Part shown: in pieces, positions 46,067-53,439 of the stretch
Layout: the number at the start of each line of letters is the position of its first letter
Position numbering within the stretch: position 1 is the stretch's first letter
NCBI GenBank assembly: GCA_934294885.1
Contig: CAKRAK010000008.1
Coordinates: 27,996-91,995 of the forward strand
Length of the DNA stretch: 64,000 bases
Reading direction: 5' to 3'
From: an uncultured Lachnospiraceae bacterium
Lineage (GTDB): Bacteria > Bacillota > Clostridia > Lachnospirales > Lachnospiraceae
Position numbers and translations under genes: made by a program
Notes under the pieces: model-generated
The model's input: only the letters and a program-made list of their open reading frames with translations
Told to the model about the DNA's origin: nothing
The model's database searches: none

Positions 46067-46104
46067 ACAGGGTATATTCCATTTTGAGTATACCCTGTTT
46101 TTTT
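46067..46104 (+). terminator. Terminator after the Spo0A-like gene
   Basis: ACAGGGTATA/TATACCCTGT is followed by seven T residues. It would limit read-through to the downstream kinase. Confidence 0.9.
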
Positions 46105-46203
46105 CTGCAAGTTTTTTCACCTTTTTCGTCATTTTAGTTGACTGACCTGTTTTTTTATTCTATTATGTTTGTATTTGTTACTGCATTATGGAAGGATTTA
46201 AGA

Positions 46204-47667
46204 ATGAATTTATTAATAAAACTGGTAAAAAACAGCGTATTTATATTCTGTTATAATAAATTATTTAAAAAATTATTGAATGTAGAAAACCGTTATTTTG
46301 AACTCTATACATTTCTGTTATGTATTCCGATTTCTCTTTTATATTCCTTAGTGGATAACAAGATTCCATATGCATCCTATCCTGCTTTGATATTGGGTCT
46401 GGCGCTGTTTCATTCAAAGCACAAGAAAATCCCTTTCGAAACAGGATTCTTTACATCCTTAATTTCTTTCGGCATCACATATATCATTTTTTCGGTATGT
46501 GCTTCCATAACTGCTATGGGAACCGTATTACTGACATCAAAAGATATGAATGTAGCATTTTCACCCTTACATATATTGATCTGCCAAACCGTTTCTGCAT
46601 CATTAGAGCTTATCATTACCATCCTGGTATGTCGTATCAGGCGTTTAAAAAACGGACTTAGCTTTATACATAACCAGAATTACACAACCTTAGAGGTATG
46701 TATCAGTATTTGTATCGTAATATTATCCGCTATCTTAAGCAAAGGAAAAGCAGATATTTATTATTTTTCCCTGTTTCTTTTAATTTATGTTTTTATGATT
46801 ATGCTGATTCTATATGACCGGATATTTACAACTAATGTGTATATTGAGGCATTAACCAAACGAACCATTGAAGATTTAAATTTCCAGTTATTGGAACGGG
46901 AAAAGCAATACAATCTTTTACTTGCCGATAAAGAGCATTTATCTGAGATTGTCCATCGGGACAACAAGCTCATTCCGGCATTAGAGCTTGCCGTAACCAA
47001 TTATTTAAAGGATGGCACCGACTCCACGCAGGGAAAGGAGCTGCTAGCTGAGATAAAAAGGCTTTCCAAAGGCAGACATGATTTATTAGAATCTATCGAA
47101 AAAGAATACCGTCCTCTCACATTATGCCACATTACCTCTATTGACAACCTGTTATCCTTTATGTATCAGCAGGCGGTCAAACAGGAAATAGCATTCGAAG
47201 TAAAGTTTCTCAGCGAACTGCAGAATCTGATTGATTCCCCTATTTCCATTGATGATTTTTCTACCCTGTTGGCAGATTTAACAGAAAATGCAATCCGAGC
47301 AACCAAAAACTCTGAAAAGAAATCCATAGTTGTAAGCTTCTCAACAGTGAAAGGTTCTTATACCTTACAAATTACAGACAGCGGAACCCCATTTTCCGTT
47401 GATACTTTAGCGAACATCGGAAGAAAGCCGATAACAACCTGTGAAAACGGCTCCGGAATCGGTATGATGCAGACATTCAAGATACTAGATCAATATCATG
47501 CCAGCTTAATCATAAACGAATACCAAACAGATGACGGTTTCTATTCCAAAACAATTTCTGTTGTCTGGGACAACAAAAAACATTTTATTCTCTATACAAA
47601 CAGAGACAAGAACGAAATCAGCCAATTATATAACCGAACCGATTTGACAATCATTCAAAAATCATGA
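46204..47667 (+). CDS. GHKL-domain sensor histidine kinase
   Basis: This 487-residue kinase has about six membrane helices (residues about 20-205), a helical DHp part with EIVHRDNKLIPALE, and a GHKL ATPase domain with LLADLTENAIRAT, TDSGTPF and NGSGIGMMQTFKIL. The topology matches the AgrC/ComD-type peptide sensors. The start ATG has AAGGATTTAAG before it; a TTG start 22 codons upstream lacks such support. It is encoded just after the Spo0A-like regulator, its likely partner, and converges on agrB. Confidence 0.85.
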   Translation: MNLLIKLVKNSVFIFCYNKLFKKLLNVENRYFELYTFLLCIPISLLYSLVDNKIPYASYPALILGLALFHSKHKKIPFETGFFTSLISFGITYIIFSVCASITAMGTVLLTSKDMNVAFSPLHILICQTVSASLELIITILVCRIRRLKNGLSFIHNQNYTTLEVCISICIVILSAILSKGKADIYYFSLFLLIYVFMIMLILYDRIFTTNVYIEALTKRTIEDLNFQLLEREKQYNLLLADKEHLSEIVHRDNKLIPALELAVTNYLKDGTDSTQGKELLAEIKRLSKGRHDLLESIEKEYRPLTLCHITSIDNLLSFMYQQAVKQEIAFEVKFLSELQNLIDSPISIDDFSTLLADLTENAIRATKNSEKKSIVVSFSTVKGSYTLQITDSGTPFSVDTLANIGRKPITTCENGSGIGMMQTFKILDQYHASLIINEYQTDDGFYSKTISVVWDNKKHFILYTNRDKNEISQLYNRTDLTIIQKS

Positions 47668-47687
47668 GCTGCTTACTTCCCATAAAC

Positions 47688-47743
47688 AAAAAGAGTACAG
47701 AAAAGCCGGTATCACAAATGATACTTCGCTCTGTACTCTTTTT
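47688..47743. terminator. Bidirectional terminator between the kinase and agrB
   Basis: A 14-bp stem AAAAAGAGTACAGA/TCTGTACTCTTTTT has an inner GTATCA/TGATAC hairpin. It overlaps the last two bases of agrB. Confidence 0.9.
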
Positions 47744-48329
47744 ATGATTCTTGTGGATGAAATCTTCTTACAACAAGCCATATCATCAATGAAATCGTCA
47801 CAATAACCTCTGCTAAGCATATCACAACGGACAGCTTACGCATAGGGTTATACAGCAGCACTGCCACTACCGATTCCATGATTACAATGGCCCTTGCATG
47901 TTTTTTATGGTAAATACGTTCCTTTTCGGTAATTGGTTTGTGGGAATCCGGCAACGGCGCCCAGATAAATATAACCACCACAGATAGGAAAAGACTTATC
48001 CCAACCAACCAGATTGGGAATACAGTTCCATAAAATCGTACAATTAACAGCGTGCCTGTAATAGACAGCACGGACACAAGATTACACATCCACTTGGAAG
48101 AAGCGTGGTAACCACCTGCCTCTCCACGTAACAATTTGAAAAAAATCAGAAATACAAGGCTTTCCCAAAAGGAATGTAACAAAACCCCGATTCCCAATGT
48201 CATAATGATTGCACCAACATATGTTTTCAGTGCATCAATCCCAAAGCAATATAGTTCGGTATCCTCCTTATCAATCATACCGTTCTTTACCATATCTTGC
48301 ACAAGTTTTGATTTCAGATTTTCGTACAT
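47742..48329 (-). CDS. agrB: AgrB-type autoinducer peptide processing protease
   Basis: This 195-residue membrane endopeptidase has the AgrB catalytic pair: His75 in RGEAGGYHASS and Cys82 in KWMCNLVS, the same spacing as in Staphylococcus. Four to six helices surround them. It cleaves and cyclises the AgrD precursor. The start ATG overlaps the agrD stop codon (TAATG). It is last in the agrC-agrD-agrB transcript. Confidence 0.95.
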   Translation of the reverse strand: MYENLKSKLVQDMVKNGMIDKEDTELYCFGIDALKTYVGAIIMTLGIGVLLHSFWESLVFLIFFKLLRGEAGGYHASSKWMCNLVSVLSITGTLLIVRFYGTVFPIWLVGISLFLSVVVIFIWAPLPDSHKPITEKERIYHKKHARAIVIMESVVAVLLYNPMRKLSVVICLAEVIVTISLMIWLVVRRFHPQES

Positions 48330-48466
48330 TATTTAATCTTAGAAAACCGATTCAAATTCTCAGGCACTTCAGGTTGATGAAAGAACCAAAAACAAACCTC
48401 TGATGCAGAAATCATTAATAATGATGTGATTGCAACACTTGCAAGGTTTAAAAATTTATTATACAT
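48329..48466 (-). CDS. agrD: AgrD-type cyclic autoinducer peptide precursor
   Basis: This 45-codon ORF has the AgrD layout: an amphipathic N-terminal helix (MYNKFLNLASVAITSLL), a central Cys25 followed by FWFF, and the charged recognition tail HQPEVPENL. By analogy with other AgrD proteins, Cys25 would close a five-residue thiolactone with the carboxyl of Phe29; the length of the N-terminal tail is not predictable. Its stop overlaps the agrB start. The upstream ribosome binding site (GGGTGT) is weak, so translation may be coupled or limiting. Too short for common gene callers, but the context makes it convincing. Confidence 0.9.
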   Translation of the reverse strand: MYNKFLNLASVAITSLLMISASEVCFWFFHQPEVPENLNRFSKIK

Positions 48467-48543
48467 ACACCCGTATATTACATGATATCGGTCAAATACG
48501 AGCAATGATTGTCCAAAAGATAGGATTCCATGTCATTTTCGTA

Positions 48544-49788
48544 TTATTCTGACATGTTAAAGATAATAATCCGCACACAAAACAAATTATCCTTATCCTC
48601 GATCTTAATCTGACCGTTATGCTTATTCACAATCTGTTCTACACTTCTAAGTCCGATTCCATGGACATAACGATCCTTTTTTCTTGTAATATAATCACCG
48701 TAATTATTTTTCTTCGCCATTCCATCATATGGATTTTTAATGGTAATCAACAATGTCTCTTCATTACGGGTATCACTTTTTATTGTCAGGTCAATGTACT
48801 TTTTTCCTGTAACATTCTGATTTGCTTCAATGGCATTATCTATCAGATTATATAACAAAATACTGATGTCTTCTGACATATACTGCTGATCCATGACGAT
48901 TCTTACGTTGGCAGAAAATTCAATACCCAGATCCGCTGCATAGGATGCTTTACTGTTAATAATCGCATCCACGATAACACAGCCGGAGTGAGAAATATTT
49001 TTCTTGAAGCCGGACATTTCCAGCATTTTTAAATATCTGTTTTTTTCTGTTTCAGGAAAATATTTTAAATCATGCTGGAACTCATTGATACGTTTCCATA
49101 ATTCCGTCACACGCTCACATTCCCTTATGTAATCTGCATTTTTTTGCTCCAATACAGCCGCCTTATAATCCAACTGCATATTCTCCTGCATCTTGGTATA
49201 AAAGTAATAGCTTGTTACATTAAACAAAAGAATAATGACAGTTGATATAATATCATTTGTGGAAACCCGATCCGCAGAAGAATCAAAGGAATAGTTAATC
49301 AAATAAATACTGCCCACCGGAACAATAAAAGTTTCCAGCAGATGAACCAGCCCCAGATCCATTTCATCCTTTGTCCGCAACAATAAAAATATTCTAATCA
49401 GTATAAACACAACCAGATTGGAAACCAGTTCCACACAACGGTTAAACGCTGTTCCATTCTCTATGTGAAGTACCGCCTTTAAACCGAAGAAACAAAACAC
49501 CTCACACATTACCGCACAGGAATAAAAATATAACGTATAAATCAACGTTTTTCTTAGCGTTGCTTTATAAAGCAATAATGTAATCACAACATACGGAACC
49601 ACAACAAATAACATGTTCACTGCAGGTATCTGGATTTGAAACACAGACTGTAAAGAGAAACAAAAGGCAACCATTATCCATCCTATAAAATACTGATAAT
49701 TGATTCCTGTTTTCAATCCAAATAAATTTCTGTTGTAAATATGAAGAATAAAAACAACAAACAAATTATTAATAATTGTAAGCAACAT
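48544..49788 (-). CDS. agrC: AgrC-type sensor histidine kinase
   Basis: This 414-residue kinase has six to seven membrane helices (about 1-190), a DHp His in RINEFQHDLKYF, and a GHKL ATPase domain (ILLYNLIDNAIEANQ, HGIGLRSVEQIVNKHNG). It should sense the peptide from the adjacent agrD. The ribosome binding site is GAGGGAGAAAATAG. The leader upstream starts at a repeat-family-Y copy. A 77-bp gap with a possible hairpin (AATACGA/TCGTATT) lies between it and agrD. Confidence 0.88.
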   Translation of the reverse strand: MLLTIINNLFVVFILHIYNRNLFGLKTGINYQYFIGWIMVAFCFSLQSVFQIQIPAVNMLFVVVPYVVITLLLYKATLRKTLIYTLYFYSCAVMCEVFCFFGLKAVLHIENGTAFNRCVELVSNLVVFILIRIFLLLRTKDEMDLGLVHLLETFIVPVGSIYLINYSFDSSADRVSTNDIISTVIILLFNVTSYYFYTKMQENMQLDYKAAVLEQKNADYIRECERVTELWKRINEFQHDLKYFPETEKNRYLKMLEMSGFKKNISHSGCVIVDAIINSKASYAADLGIEFSANVRIVMDQQYMSEDISILLYNLIDNAIEANQNVTGKKYIDLTIKSDTRNEETLLITIKNPYDGMAKKNNYGDYITRKKDRYVHGIGLRSVEQIVNKHNGQIKIEDKDNLFCVRIIIFNMSE

Positions 49789-49885
49789 CTATTTTCTCCC
49801 TCGTATCACGTCATCCAATTGTACTATAATTCTATTATACTCCCTAAGCCGGTTTTTTTCATGCTCTTTTTTCATAGGGTTACTG

Positions 49886-49949
49886 TCAAGTAATCGTTGG
49901 CACGATTCTCACCCGGACGTTTTCTTACGCAGTGATGGTTCCTTTCAGG
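49886..49949 (-). repeat. Structured intergenic repeat, family Y, copy 1
   Basis: This 64-bp stretch matches 63700-63763 at roughly 80% identity, with most differences being transitions. Shared blocks are TCAAGTAA, CCGGACG and TTCCTTTCA. AATCGT TGGC ACGATT forms a hairpin within it. In the minus direction it begins directly after the LytTR gene's terminator. Confidence 0.6.
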
Positions 49950-49969
49950 TCTGAATACCTTTGTGCAAA

Positions 49970-49995
49970 TAAAAAGGACCGCCCTGTGGCAGTCC
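49970..49995 (-). terminator. Terminator after the LytTR regulator gene
   Basis: On the minus strand, GGACTGCC pairs with GGCGGTCC (one G-U, loop ACAG), then TTTTTATTT. It separates the regulator from the agrC-D-B transcript. Confidence 0.88.
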
Positions 49996-50002
49996 CTAAA
50001 TT

Positions 50003-50725
50003 TTATTTTCCATTTTCCAGAAATGACATATATTGATCCAAGGCATTTTGATGTTTCCTTGCACTGATTGGAAATTCCTCTTCATTTTGCATAAGCACCC
50101 GGTCATTATCAAATATTTTAATATAATTCATATTAACGAGAAAAGATTTGTGAATCCATAAGAAATCTGAACTGATTTCTCTTAACTGGTTCTCGATATC
50201 ACCAATTCTTCCATAAAATCTGTAAGTAGCACCATCCTTCGTCTGCAAGACAATCCGCCTCTGATACCTCATAAAATACAGAATTTCATTCAGATAAATC
50301 CGGTACTGTTTTCTTTGATATTCAAAAGAAAAAACCTGCTCATTATTGATGATCAGCTTAGATACGGAATCCACTACCGATTCAACTTCTCTTTTGTTAA
50401 TGGGTTTATCCAAAAACTGGTAAGGTTGAACGCTGAATGCAGCCTTATAATATCGTTCATAACCGGAAACAAAAATAATAAAACAATACGGATTCCGTTT
50501 ACGAATCTCCGTTGCAACCTCAATGCCGTTATCTATTCCCAATTCAATATCCAAAAAAATCAAGTCAAATTCCCCAAGCTCATCTAACTCATATAAAAGG
50601 TCGGCTCCATTGGAACAATCTATAATTTTAAAGGGAACAGCATACTTTTCAAATTGTTCCATAACAATCTGATGTAATGTATAAACCTCCTGTTCCTCAT
50701 CATCACATATCGCTATATTAATCAA
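50003..50725 (-). CDS. agrA: AgrA/LytTR-family response regulator
   Basis: This 240-residue regulator has a receiver (ICDDEEQEV; phospho-Asp in LIFLDIELG; Lys in FLDKPINK) and a LytTR DNA-binding domain (EILYFMRYQRRIVLQTKDG, FLWIHKSFLVNM). It should act with the AgrC-type kinase. It starts with TTG, supported by AGGGGGTAATAAA. It is about 50 bp downstream of the thymidylate-kinase-like gene. Unlike in Staphylococcus, a terminator splits it from agrC-D-B. Confidence 0.88.
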   Translation of the reverse strand: MINIAICDDEEQEVYTLHQIVMEQFEKYAVPFKIIDCSNGADLLYELDELGEFDLIFLDIELGIDNGIEVATEIRKRNPYCFIIFVSGYERYYKAAFSVQPYQFLDKPINKREVESVVDSVSKLIINNEQVFSFEYQRKQYRIYLNEILYFMRYQRRIVLQTKDGATYRFYGRIGDIENQLREISSDFLWIHKSFLVNMNYIKIFDNDRVLMQNEEEFPISARKHQNALDQYMSFLENGK

Positions 50726-50777
50726 TTTATTACCCCCTGATATAAATGATATTTCCGCTGTTCATTCAAACACATTT

Positions 50778-51380
50778 TCACAGCTCTGATATTCTTTTGC
50801 AGATTTCCTCTGCGTTTTTTTCTGCGGAATTCCTGTTACTCATATATAACACATCCACGTTGAGCTGTTCCATAATCAATGCACAATAATCCAGACATCG
50901 TTTTTCTTTTCCTGATATATTCTGTGTTACAGTATCCTTCTCCTCTATTTCATATAGCTTCGTTTGCTTTTGCATTTCCTCCGCTGATAAGACAATCTGC
51001 AAATCAGGTTTTACGATGTCCTTATTAATATTCAGAACAAACTGTTCTCCTCCCCCTGCCATACACTGTTTAACAAGGGAAGATAATATATAACGTTCCT
51101 CTATCACAATATATCCCTCCTGAAGCTTAGGGATAATATCTTTTTCTAAATGTTCATATCGATCCGCCGCCATCATACAGGTATATGCTGTTGTACTATA
51201 TGTATCGGCTTTCTTTCGTATAAAATCTCCTAATTCTGAATCTGTGGGTTCACTTGTGTAATAGACACATTTTCCATTGTTTTCAAGATGGTCTGCAATG
51301 GTTTTGACCAATGCGGATTTGCCAACACCCTTTGCACCATCAATTGCAACCAATAATCCCTTTTCGCTGTTACTTCTCAT
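50778..51380 (-). CDS. Thymidylate kinase-like P-loop nucleotide kinase
   Basis: This 200-residue kinase has P-loop AIDGAKGVGKSALVKTI, YYTSEPTDSELG (Glu and Pro typical of dTMP kinase), the DR-containing MAADRYEHLE and an Arg-bearing EERYILSSLVKQ lid-like part. It is divergent from standard tmk and may phosphorylate another nucleotide. The start is the ATG with AAGAGGATATAAA; longer in-frame starts reach across repeat X2 and are unlikely. It is followed within 53 bp by the LytTR regulator. Confidence 0.8.
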   Translation of the reverse strand: MRSNSEKGLLVAIDGAKGVGKSALVKTIADHLENNGKCVYYTSEPTDSELGDFIRKKADTYSTTAYTCMMAADRYEHLEKDIIPKLQEGYIVIEERYILSSLVKQCMAGGGEQFVLNINKDIVKPDLQIVLSAEEMQKQTKLYEIEEKDTVTQNISGKEKRCLDYCALIMEQLNVDVLYMSNRNSAEKNAEEICKRISEL

Positions 51381-51602
51381 TTTATATCCTCTTAATATTA
51401 TCACGTTTTGAAAATTCTTATGATAGATGTTTACAAAATATCTGTTCTTTATACGTTGTATAAAATTAATAGCCCCTCGCATTACCCAACCTTTGTTATT
51501 ATACATTAAAGAATTCCTTAATTTTGATAATGGCTTTAAATTCATAAAACAGGATCGTTTTCGTGGTAAATTTTTTACATTTATGGTGTTTTTGTAAAAT
51601 AT
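51381..51602 (-). other. Long leader of the thymidylate-kinase-like gene
   Basis: This stretch of about 220 bp, between the kinase gene and repeat X2, is AT-rich. It contains TATAAT near 51500 beside the near-palindrome TTAAGGAATTCTTTAA. No riboswitch or conserved ORF is seen. Confidence 0.4.
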
Positions 51603-51701
51603 ATGGTGCATGGAAAATGTATATTCTGGAAATCCCCCCTTGATTAGCGGTCGACGAAGGTACCCCGTAAATGGGACGTTTTCCTCGTCTCCATAACAAA
51701 A
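51603..51701 (-). repeat. Structured intergenic repeat, family X, copy 2
   Basis: This copy matches 2050-2153. On the minus strand it starts after proC's terminator. ACGAGG pairs with CCTTCGT and, within that, TCCC with GGGG, giving a compact fold that ends in CGACCGCTAATCA. Confidence 0.55.
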
Positions 51702-51722
51702 ACAGGCCATCGAAATGACCTG
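51697..51722 (-). terminator. Terminator of proC
   Basis: On the minus strand, CAGGTCAT TTCG ATGGCCTG (UUCG tetraloop, one T-G pair) is followed by TTTTTG. Confidence 0.9.
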
Positions 51723-51752
51723 CTTTCCAATAAATAACACGCTTTCATAAAA

Positions 51753-52547
51753 TTACATACCCCGGGATTTTTTGGTGCACGCCTTCATAGCCTCAAACAC
51801 AGCACTTCTCATTCCTTTTTCCTCAAGAACACGAACCGCCTCAATGGTGGTTCCTCCCGGTGAACATACCATATCCTTTAATTCGGCCGGATGCTTTCCT
51901 GTCTCTAATACCATCTTTGCACTGCCAAGCACTGCCTGAGCTGCAAACTCATATGCCTGAGCTCTTGGCATACCATCTGCGACAGCCGCATCTGCCATAG
52001 CCTCTATAAACATAAATACATAGGCCGGAGAGCTTCCACTAACGGAGGTAACAACGTCCATCAAATGTTCCTCTACTACCTGACACTTTCCAAAGCTTTC
52101 CAGGATTGCCTTTACCTGTTCAAAATCTTCCTTTGTCACCTGTCCGTTAGGACATGCGGCAGTAATTCCTTCGCCTACCAATGCCGGTGTATTTGGCATA
52201 CAACGGACGATTTTTAAAGTCTTGCCAAACTGTTCCGACAACCATCCCAGCGTCTTTCCGGGAGCAATTGTAATGATTAACTGATTTAAATTAACAACCT
52301 CTTTTATTTCGTTTATTACCGTTTCATAAAACTGAGGTTTCACGGACAAGAACAAAACGTCTGCCTTTTTTGCAACCTCTTTGTTATCTGTTACAACAGA
52401 AATTCCCAATGTATCCTCTGCCTTTTTACGACTGACCTCTGATAAATCCGAACCAATTATATTTTCCGGTGAAGCAATGCCATTTTTTATAATTCCGTTC
52501 ATAATCGCAGTTGCCATATTGCCACATCCAATAAATCCTAAAATCAT
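51753..52547 (-). CDS. proC: Pyrroline-5-carboxylate reductase
   Basis: This 264-residue enzyme makes proline from pyrroline-5-carboxylate. It has the NAD(P) loop LGFIGCGNMATAIMNG, the conserved FLSVKPQ, IAPGKTLGWL, RCMPNTPALVGEGI, and the C-terminal SPGGTTIEAVRVLEEKG. The length is normal. It is a monocistronic gene with its own terminator. Confidence 0.97.
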   Translation of the reverse strand: MILGFIGCGNMATAIMNGIIKNGIASPENIIGSDLSEVSRKKAEDTLGISVVTDNKEVAKKADVLFLSVKPQFYETVINEIKEVVNLNQLIITIAPGKTLGWLSEQFGKTLKIVRCMPNTPALVGEGITAACPNGQVTKEDFEQVKAILESFGKCQVVEEHLMDVVTSVSGSSPAYVFMFIEAMADAAVADGMPRAQAYEFAAQAVLGSAKMVLETGKHPAELKDMVCSPGGTTIEAVRVLEEKGMRSAVFEAMKACTKKSRGM

Positions 52548-52602
52548 AATATTCTCCTTTCAAACGATTTCTGTTTCTTGGTGATTGAAAATGCGTTTCT
52601 TC

Positions 52603-52645
52603 AAAAAAAGGACACCGAACCGAGAACTACCTCAATCCGATGCCC
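52603..52645 (-). terminator. Terminator of the DUF6465 gene
   Basis: A 15-bp stem with several G-U pairs (52610-52624 with 52631-52645) is followed on the minus strand by seven U. Confidence 0.85.
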
Positions 52646-52680
52646 TTACTTACCTAAAATAATGAATTGAATTGTGCGAA

Positions 52681-53205
52681 TTAAAGATCTACGCTACCAA
52701 TGTCACCATCGGCTGTATAATAAATCTTTGCATCCTCAGGCTTAACATAAATATTAAGCTCTTTTACCTTCTTACCTACTACTGCAACTACTTTATCTAC
52801 TATATCCTGAGTTGTTACATCATATCCACATGCCTGAATATGAACAGTCTCAACTGTCTTAACTGTAGCAGCCTTCTTTGCAGGTGCCTTCTTTGCTGTA
52901 GCTGTCTTGGCAGCTGTTGTCTTTGCAGGTGCCTTTGTTGCAGCCTTCTTTGCAGGTGCTTTTTTCTCTTCTGCTGCTTTTGCTGTTTCCTTTGTATCAA
53001 CAGCCTTAGCTGTTGTCTTTGTAGTTGTTGTCTTAGCTGCTGCCTTTGTTGCAGTCTTCTTAGCAGGTGCCTTTGCTGCAGTCTTCTTTGCAGGAGCTTT
53101 CTTTTCTTCTACTACAGGTTCTGTCTTAGCTGCCTCTGCTTTTTTAGCTGCCTCAACCTTAGCCATAGCTGCTTTAACCTGTGCTTCTGTCTTCTTTGTC
53201 GCCAT
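52681..53205 (-). CDS. Histone-H1-like Lys/Ala-rich protein with C-terminal DUF6465-type domain
   Basis: This 174-residue protein has a low-complexity basic region (about 20-125) built from KKAPAKK, AAKAPAKK and TTK units, like H1/HC1-type DNA-compacting proteins. A folded acidic C-terminal domain follows (about 126-174, VHIQACGYDVTTQDIVDKVVA). The start is the ATG after GGAGGAAACAAGT. Lachnospiraceae carry this architecture and it is presumed to bind nucleic acids. The gene is monocistronic with promoter options TTGCAA-17-TAGTAT and TTTACA-17-TATAGA. Confidence 0.85.
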   Translation of the reverse strand: MATKKTEAQVKAAMAKVEAAKKAEAAKTEPVVEEKKAPAKKTAAKAPAKKTATKAAAKTTTTKTTAKAVDTKETAKAAEEKKAPAKKAATKAPAKTTAAKTATAKKAPAKKAATVKTVETVHIQACGYDVTTQDIVDKVVAVVGKKVKELNIYVKPEDAKIYYTADGDIGSVDL

Positions 53206-53272
53206 ACTTGTTTCCTCCACTTTTTTCAATATACATGTATGTAAATACTTAAGTTGCTTTTCTACAGTGCAT

Positions 53273-53345
53273 ATACTACTCTAAATAATAAGGTTTTGCA
53301 ACTCTTTCATTTTTTTTCTATAGTATTGACAACCACATCTGTAAA
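53273..53345 (-). promoter_or_regulatory. Two candidate promoters of the DUF6465 gene
   Basis: On the minus strand, TTTACA (53340-53345) is followed by 17 bp and TATAGA (53317-53322). Further downstream, TTGCAA (53296-53301) is followed by 17 bp and TAGTAT (53273-53278). Confidence 0.55.
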
Positions 53346-53439
53346 TTAATGGACTTTCATGTCATTTTGCACAACGTTAAAACAATCCAATTTTGACAAA
53401 CATATATTTCATTGTTGATTTTGACCATAGAAAAATTAT

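Noticed and set aside
51381..51740. N-terminal extension of the thymidylate-kinase-like protein (320 codons)
   Set aside because: The extra frame crosses a terminator-linked repeat and lacks conserved residues; the ATG at 51380 has a good ribosome binding site.
52672..53284. Cys-rich 190-residue and Ala/Val-rich 125-residue plus-strand ORFs
   Set aside because: They are antisense shadows of the Lys/Ala repeats of the DUF6465 gene, whose reading frame has a ribosome binding site and a folded domain.
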